Translations under genes and position numbers: made by a program
Notes under the pieces: model-generated
The model's input: only the letters and a program-made list of their open reading frames with translations
What the model was told of the DNA's origin: nothing
The model's database searches: none
Part shown: one piece after another, positions 59,149 to 64,000 of the stretch
Layout: each line of letters begins with the position of its first letter
How positions within the stretch are numbered: position 1 is the first letter of the stretch
Source of the DNA: Eriocheir sinensis
Lineage: Eukaryota > Arthropoda > Malacostraca > Decapoda > Varunidae
NCBI RefSeq assembly: GCF_024679095.1
Contig: NW_026112164.1
Span: 1,422,939 to 1,486,938, forward strand
DNA: 64,000 nucleotides
Reading direction: 5' to 3'

Positions 59149-60744
59149 TTATACTGCTGCCCTGTGAAAGGCATCTCTTAACTCCGATGAAGTAGGTGGT
59201 GACTGTGGTGGAGCAGCTTCATTGTCATCCCTGGCAGTGGCTGGTGTCATTGGACCAGCAGATGATGAAACAGTGGCTGGTGTCATTTGGCCAGCAGATG
59301 ATGAAGCAGTGGCTGGTGTCATAGGGCCAGCAGATGATGAAGCAGTGGCAGGTGTCATTGGGCCAGCAGATGATGAAGCAGTGGCAGGTGTCATTGGGCC
59401 AGCAGATGATGAAGCAGTGGCAGGTGTCATTGGGCCAGCAGATGATGAAGCAGTGGCAGGTGTCATTGGGCCAGCAGATGATGAAGCAGTGGCTGGTGTC
59501 ATTGGGCCAGCAGATGATGAAGCAGTGGCTGGTGTCATTGGGCCAGCAGATGATGAAGCAGTGGCTGGTGTCATTGGGCCAGCAGATGATGAAACAGTGG
59601 TTGGTGTCATTGGGCCAGCAGATGATGAAGCAGTGGCTGGTGTCATTGGGCCAGCAGATGATGAAGCAGTGGCTGGTGTCATTGGGCCAGCAGATGATGA
59701 AGCAGTGGCAGGTGTCATTGGGCCAGCAGATGATGAAGCAGTGGCTGGTGTCATTGGGCCAGCAGATAATGAAGCAGTGGCAGGTGTCATTGGGCCAGCA
59801 GATGATGAAGCAGTGGCAGGTGTCATTGGGCCAGCAGATGATGAAGCAGTGGCTGGTGTCATTGGGCCAGCAGATGATGAAGCAGTGGCTGGTGTCATTG
59901 GGCCAGCAGATGATGAAGCAGTGGCAGGTGTCATTGGGCCAGCAGATGTTGAAGCAGTGGCTGGTGTCATTGGGCCAGCAGATGATGAAGCAGTGGCTGG
60001 TGTCATTGGGCCAGCAGATGATGAAGCAGTGGCAGGTGTCATTGGGCCAGCAGATGATGAAGCAGTGGCAGGTGTCATTGGGCCAGCAGATGTTGAAGCA
60101 GTGGCTGGTGTCATTGGGCCAGCAGATGATGAAGCAGTGGCAGGTGTCATTGGGCCAGCAGATGATGAAGCAGTGGCTGGTGTCATTGGGCCAGCAGATG
60201 TTGAAGCAGTGGCAGGTGTCATTGGGCCAGCAGATGATGAAGCAGTGGCTGGTGTCATAGGGCCAGCAGATGTTGAAGCAGTGGCAGGTGTCATTGGGCC
60301 AGCAGATGATGAAGCAGTGGCTGGTGTCATAGGGCCAGCAGATGATGAAGCAGTGGCAGGTGTCATTGGGCCAGCAGATGATGAAGCAGTGGCTGGTGTC
60401 ATTGGGCCAGCAGATGATGAAGCAGTGGCTGGTGTCATTGGGCCAGCAGATGATGAAGCAGTGGCTGGTGTCATAGGGCCAGCAGATGATGAAGCAGTGG
60501 CTGGTGTCATTGGGCCAGCAGATGATGAAGCAGTGGCTGGTGTCATAGGACCAGCAGATGATGAAGCAGTGGCAGGTGTCATTGGGCCAGCAGATGATGA
60601 AGCAGCGGCGGGTGTCATAGGGCCAGCAGATGATGAAGCAGTGGCTGTCGTAGGAGCAGCTGATGGTATCTTTTCCACAAGTAATGAACAATGTGCTGGG
60701 ATGGTCTCTAGCAATACAGCAGCGGGGCTGAAAAAAAGCGTCAT
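59149..60744 (-). CDS. Ser/Thr/Pro/Ala-rich repeat protein (TASSSAGPMTPA)n, uncertain gene
   Basis: The minus-strand frame is 531 codons long: a unique head with LLETIPAHCSLLVEKIPSAA, about 39 copies of the 12-residue unit TASSSAGPMTPA, and a unique tail EAAPPQSPPTSSELRDAFHR ending AAV. A TTTTTTTCAG acceptor-like site lies just inside the predicted start, so the head could be an exon beginning there. The composition resembles a mucin-like or linker protein. The opposite strand is also open (EAVAGVIGPADD)n for 509 codons. In both frames most variation falls on third positions, so codon evidence does not decide between strands. A unique head and tail in frame favour the minus strand slightly. 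Confidence 0.4.
   Translation of the reverse strand: MTLFFSPAAVLLETIPAHCSLLVEKIPSAAPTTATASSSAGPMTPAAASSSAGPMTPATASSSAGPMTPATASSSAGPMTPATASSSAGPMTPATASSSAGPMTPATASSSAGPMTPATASSSAGPMTPATASSSAGPMTPATASSSAGPMTPATASTSAGPMTPATASSSAGPMTPATASTSAGPMTPATASSSAGPMTPATASSSAGPMTPATASTSAGPMTPATASSSAGPMTPATASSSAGPMTPATASSSAGPMTPATASTSAGPMTPATASSSAGPMTPATASSSAGPMTPATASSSAGPMTPATASSSAGPMTPATASLSAGPMTPATASSSAGPMTPATASSSAGPMTPATASSSAGPMTPATASSSAGPMTPTTVSSSAGPMTPATASSSAGPMTPATASSSAGPMTPATASSSAGPMTPATASSSAGPMTPATASSSAGPMTPATASSSAGPMTPATASSSAGPMTPATASSSAGQMTPATVSSSAGPMTPATARDDNEAAPPQSPPTSSELRDAFHRAAV
59234..60660. repeat. 36-bp minisatellite, 39 units in register
   Basis: GCAGTGGCTGGTGTCATTGG plus GCCAGCAGATGATGAA; the first unit begins at 59234, and the GCAGTGG of the following partial unit stands at 60638, exactly 39 x 36 bases later. 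Variants are CTGG/CAGG, ATTGG/ATAGG, GATGAT/GATGTT and one GATAAT. No indels break the frame. Confidence 0.95.
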
Positions 60745-60794
60745 ATATTAGTCATGATTAATGCATGTAACTTAACCCCTTAACTGCGGATTTC

Positions 60795-61020
60795 CAGCAA
60801 GAAAACGTCACCAAACTACAGAAATGGAACAAATAGTGGCTGCTACAATTCATTGAAGAAAATGTAGTCCTACACCTTGGGAGGCGATATCCAGCATACC
60901 AATACCACATGGGAAACACTCCGCTATCCACCGCAGAGGCAGAGAAAGACCTGGGACTATTATGTAACCAGGCTAGCAGTGGAAGCCAAATCCATGCCAA
61001 TCGTAGCGGATGGGTTAAAT
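60795..61020 (+). pseudogene. small LINE RT (thumb) fragment
   Basis: The frame ENVTKLQKWNK, one stop, then WLLQFIEENVVLHLGRRYPA, YQYHMGNTPLSTAEAEKDLG and LLCNQASSG fits the segment DVxKLQxWxxxWLLxFNxxKCxVLHLGxxNPxxxYxMxxxxL...EKDLGV of CR1-type reverse transcriptases, with the catalytic core missing on the 5' side. Confidence 0.75.
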
Positions 61021-61746
61021 AGGTACGTAGTTGAAGAAAAAGGGTCTTAATGGTGAAATGTTACTTATTAACAGAAATATTCTACTATTTGTTATTGGTT
61101 GTAAAATAATTGACTGATAAAGTGTGTATCTACAAAGAATATGAATTTAAGAGTGATTAATATATTGTTTTCATGAGAATATAAACGTTTTTGCCAAAAA
61201 CATACAGGCCAGTCAATATTTCACTGTAGTCCAGTCCCTTAGGGGAAGGATTGTGCACATTGGTGCAAAAGCATGAAAATTGGCACACTTATAGTTTAAG
61301 ACCTGCGGAATTAAAATCTGCCGGGCGCCAGAACCAAAATTCAATGAGGTCGCCATATTTGGCAAAACAAAATGGCCGCGGCCGAACACATAATTTTTCC
61401 ATTTCCAGTGAACAGAATGAACAGAAAGTCACAAATTTCTACAAAAAAAAAAAAAAACATTCCTACGATTGTTCACATCAAAAAGTGTAAATTTGGCATT
61501 GGACTTACTTTGAAATTGACAGAGATAATCATTTTGGAAAATCCAAGATGGCCACCGCATGAAATTGAATGTTGCATACTTTTGACGTTTTGAGGCAGAT
61601 GATAGTGCAAAAATGGGTTTCACGGTTTTTTAAATATCAAAGTTTGCATATTCTAACTCATATTTTGCCTGAAGGACCAAGTTAACATATATTAGCAATG
61701 AAAAATAAACCTCGAGCTTAGTCAAAACTTTCTTTTATTGTTGCAG
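61021..61746. other. AT-rich leader in front of the gene at 61748
   Basis: It contains AAAATGGCCGCGGCCG (61370) and CCAAGATGGCCACCGCATG (61541), two inverted GGCC words, and a TTCTTTTATTGTTGCAG acceptor-like site immediately before 61747. No other gene is seen. Confidence 0.45.
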
Positions 61747-62332
61747 CATGATGGAGGCCATCAACTGGGACCTGTGCTGTCTCTGTCAAGGAAAAAAGGA
61801 TGACCGACTCCAAACTCAAAGAATGAAGGTCTTACTTCTCTAGAGAGAGACCTGAATGGATTTAAGTCCATTGGTGTTGTTCCGTCCGGAATGAAAGTGT
61901 CATGGGCCCAGCTTGATGGAGGCCAAGGTATTGCATCAACACTGAAATCTCACAATGCCAAATATCACAAAGTGTGCAGAAGCTACTGCAGTTCTTCTCG
62001 CTTGCATCGAGTCACTGAAAGGGAGGATTCAGGGGACCAAGTTTCACCTAAGAAGCTCCGTTCCTGCTCCACACCAAGTTCTGCTGATAAGTCTCCCTGT
62101 TGTGTAGTATGCGAGGACAGGACTGTCATAATCTGCATAAGGTTGCCACTGATAATGTGGACAGTAACCTGAAGAGTTGGGCCAAGACAACCAAGAACTT
62201 CCAGCTTCTGGGCAGGCTGATTGCTCAGGCAGCAGATGCTCACGCTGCTGACACATACTACCATCTCCAGTGCTACACCCAACTGCGAAACTCGGCCCAA
62301 GCCAAGAAACGCAAGACATCTGCAGGTCCTTG
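61747..62332 (+). pseudogene. N-terminal part of an uncharacterised Cys/His-rich protein, frameshifted
   Basis: After the acceptor-like site at 61746 the first frame reads MMEAINWDLCCLCQGKKDDR. A second gives NEGLTSLERDLNGFKSIGVV, SWAQLDGGQGIASTLKSHNA and KYHKVCRSYCSSSRLHR, then SPCCVVCEDRT. A third reads DCHNLHKVATDNVDSNLKSW, FQLLGRLIAQAADAHAADTY and YHLQCYTQLRNSAQAKKRK. CxxC...H/HNAKYHxxC and CxxC...H...YHxxC look like two zinc-binding modules. Three frame breaks (near 61810, 62122 and 62320) separate the pieces. I recall such N-termini from multicopy predicted proteins in cnidarians, fish and arthropods without known function. Confidence 0.6.
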
Positions 62333-64000
62333 GAGCCTCACTTCAATTCTATTGCCATAGCAGAAATTGTGGCTTTGGTTGAGGACTCTGAGGATTCAGT
62401 CTTCAAGGTGTCTGCACTGCGGCAGTTCTACAGAACAGTGATGGAAGACCAGGGAACTCCTTGTTCTGATACTCATGAACCACATTCCACTCGATTCAAG
62501 GAGTATCTTCTGAAGCTCCTTCCTGAGTGGACAGACTTCTCTCAAGGCAAGGAAGTCTACATCTCCAGCAACCAGAAGGTTGGACATCTGCTAGCTGATG
62601 CTCACAAGTCTCAGGCAGTTAGTCAGGATGATGCATTGCTGTTGATGCGTGCAGCAGTTGTCCTCCGGAAATGTTGCCTCCAAAGACAAGAACCTTTCAC
62701 TGGTTCATTTGGCCCTGATTCTCTAACATCTCCTGTCCCTGGACAGTTGAGAAGCTTCATTAACATCCTTCTCCAGGGTCCCTCGATCTTGCATAAACAT
62801 AACAATGATGAGCTGCAGGGGCAGGTACATGGCAGAGCAAGAGTTGCAAGTGCCATTGCCCAGCAGATCATTTACAACACTTGCAGTGGTTCACACCATA
62901 CCACAACGTCTGCCAATATACGTCACAACAAAGACCGTGAAACTCCCTTTCCTCTGTACCTGGGTCTAAAACTACATGGCGAGGGCAGACAGAAAAAGCA
63001 GATCAGCAATGCCAATGCTTTTGGCATGTCTGTGTCCTACAAACGTGTCATGGAGGTCAAGCGCTCCATGGCACAAGCTGTAGTCAAACAGTTCGTCAGT
63101 GATGGAGTTGTGCTTCCCACCAACATACGCAAAGATGTGTTTGTGACATTTGACGTGGACAACTTGGACAGCAAAAACCAAGGTAACTTCTCCCAAGACA
63201 AGTTCCACGGCACTGCTATCAGTGTAACAAACCACCTGTCTAGGGACAACCTCGGTGTCGAAAGACCTTGTGTCCAAATTGACCCTGCAGACACTTCTTT
63301 GCCACAGCTACCTGACTCTTACTTAGTAGTTCAGCCAGCAGAGTTAACAAGAAATGATTTGTTTGTACCAAGTTCACCAGATCTTGATTGCCGGCCATCT
63401 CACAATCAGTTACACGGAGCAAAAGTCAAGGATGAATCTTGGATGGCACACGTCTCCACACAGCTGAACCATGACACCTTGGCAGAAGGTGAAGTCATCA
63501 CCTGGTCAGGCTATAATGCCAGGCTCATGAGGGACGACTCTGTAAAGCCCAGGGCAGTCGTAGGTGTTCTGCCACTTTTTCCCGATAAAGCAGCATCACC
63601 TTCTATGATGAAGCACGCCATGCATCTAGCAATCCAAGACACAGCGTTCCTCAACTCTGGGCAAACCCCTGTGCTTGGTGGTGACCAACCGCTGTATGCC
63701 ATTGCCAAACAGCTCCAGTGGTCCTACCCCGAGACACTGGGTGAGGATAAGCTAGTCATGATGATGGGCGCATTGCACATAGAGGACAAGATGCAACAGA
63801 TGGTTGGCAAGTTGCTGCGGGACTCTGGGTGGAGCAACATCCTTTCTCAGGCCCAGATACTCACATCTGGCCGGGCCCAGTCTGCGCTGGACGAGCATCA
63901 CATTAAGCGTACCCGCTATGCTCACCAGGTCTCTCTCATGGGTCTCTATCTCCTCAGAGAGAAGGCTTACTCCAACTACTGCTCCAGTGTTCAAGGTCCT
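62333..64000 (+). CDS. large uncharacterised protein, clean frame running off the window
   Basis: 556 codons without a stop, from EPHFNSIAIAEIVALVEDSE to SVQGP at the edge. It continues the N-terminal pieces before it. Features are PFPLYLGLKLHGEGRQKKQI, MSVSYKRVMEVKRSMAQAVV, DGVVLPTNIRKDVFVTFDVD and NLDSKNQGNFSQDKFHGTAI (D-x-D/N at a likely active centre), then QTPVLGGDQPLYAIAKQLQW and MMMGALHIEDKMQQMVGKLL. FDVDNLD with HGT, GGDQPLYA and GALHIEDK resemble a catalytic acidic array of an RNase H-like or other phosphotransfer fold, but this is only a pattern impression. Function is unknown. A mobile-element origin is possible, because similar proteins are multicopy in many invertebrates. Confidence 0.75.

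Noticed and set aside
59334..60691. 488-codon minus frame (Cys-rich) and 308-codon plus frame of the 36-bp array
   Set aside because: Third and fourth frames of the same minisatellite without unique termini; only the two longest frames were considered.
62396..63994. Minus-strand frames of 60-105 codons
   Set aside because: Shadows of the clean 556-codon plus-strand frame.

Overview
The window looks like nuclear DNA of an invertebrate animal, most likely a decapod crustacean. This is inferred from GC-rich spliced exons in long introns, very dense dinucleotide microsatellites, tRNA-like SINEs and several non-LTR retrotransposon families. There is no bacterial or viral gene organisation and no CRISPR array, and most ATG-to-stop reading frames are translated repeats.

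The main host gene lies on the minus strand from about 22658 down to position 10 and runs off the left edge. Eleven exons can be placed by GT/AG borders whose phases agree at every junction. They encode consecutive cadherin repeats that read like the middle of a Fat-like giant cadherin (FAT1-3 / Drosophila kugelei class). One exon (22507-22658) is one base short of the length that keeps frame. The introns hold nested transposons and tandem repeats, and two of the tandem repeats carry copies of the neighbouring splice sites.

Region by region. 0-3 kb: five exons (the three largest among them). 3-8 kb: a dispersed ~200-bp repeat, a hAT-like element with an exact 8-bp target duplication, two foldback elements, and copies of an exon edge. 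8.4-11.2 kb: one exon, then a minus-strand retroelement with a reverse transcriptase and a C-terminal nuclease-like region. 12.5-22.7 kb: five exons with MITEs and two arrays of ~135-bp repeats. 23.9-26.1 kb: a 58-copy 38-bp satellite. 27.9-28.9 kb: a CR1-like LINE remnant between CT tracts. 31-35 kb: minisatellites grown from the core of the dispersed repeat. 36-42 kb: a tRNA-SINE, a LINE remnant and many simple arrays. 42.4-45.9 kb: a nearly complete two-ORF LINE on the minus strand. 46-54 kb: LINE and SINE fragments between microsatellite halves, then minisatellites. 55.1-57.0 kb: a LINE that has lost its RT core, followed by a Harbinger transposase remnant. 58.5-60.8 kb: tRNA-like SINE sequence and a 36-bp minisatellite open on both strands. 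61.7 kb to the right edge: the 5' part of a large protein gene of an uncharacterised, probably multicopy family.

I found no clear new multi-gene system. The most unusual structure is the conversion of existing features (splice borders, LINE 3' UTR, dispersed-repeat core) into tandem arrays, together with several retroelement copies lying between two halves of the same microsatellite.
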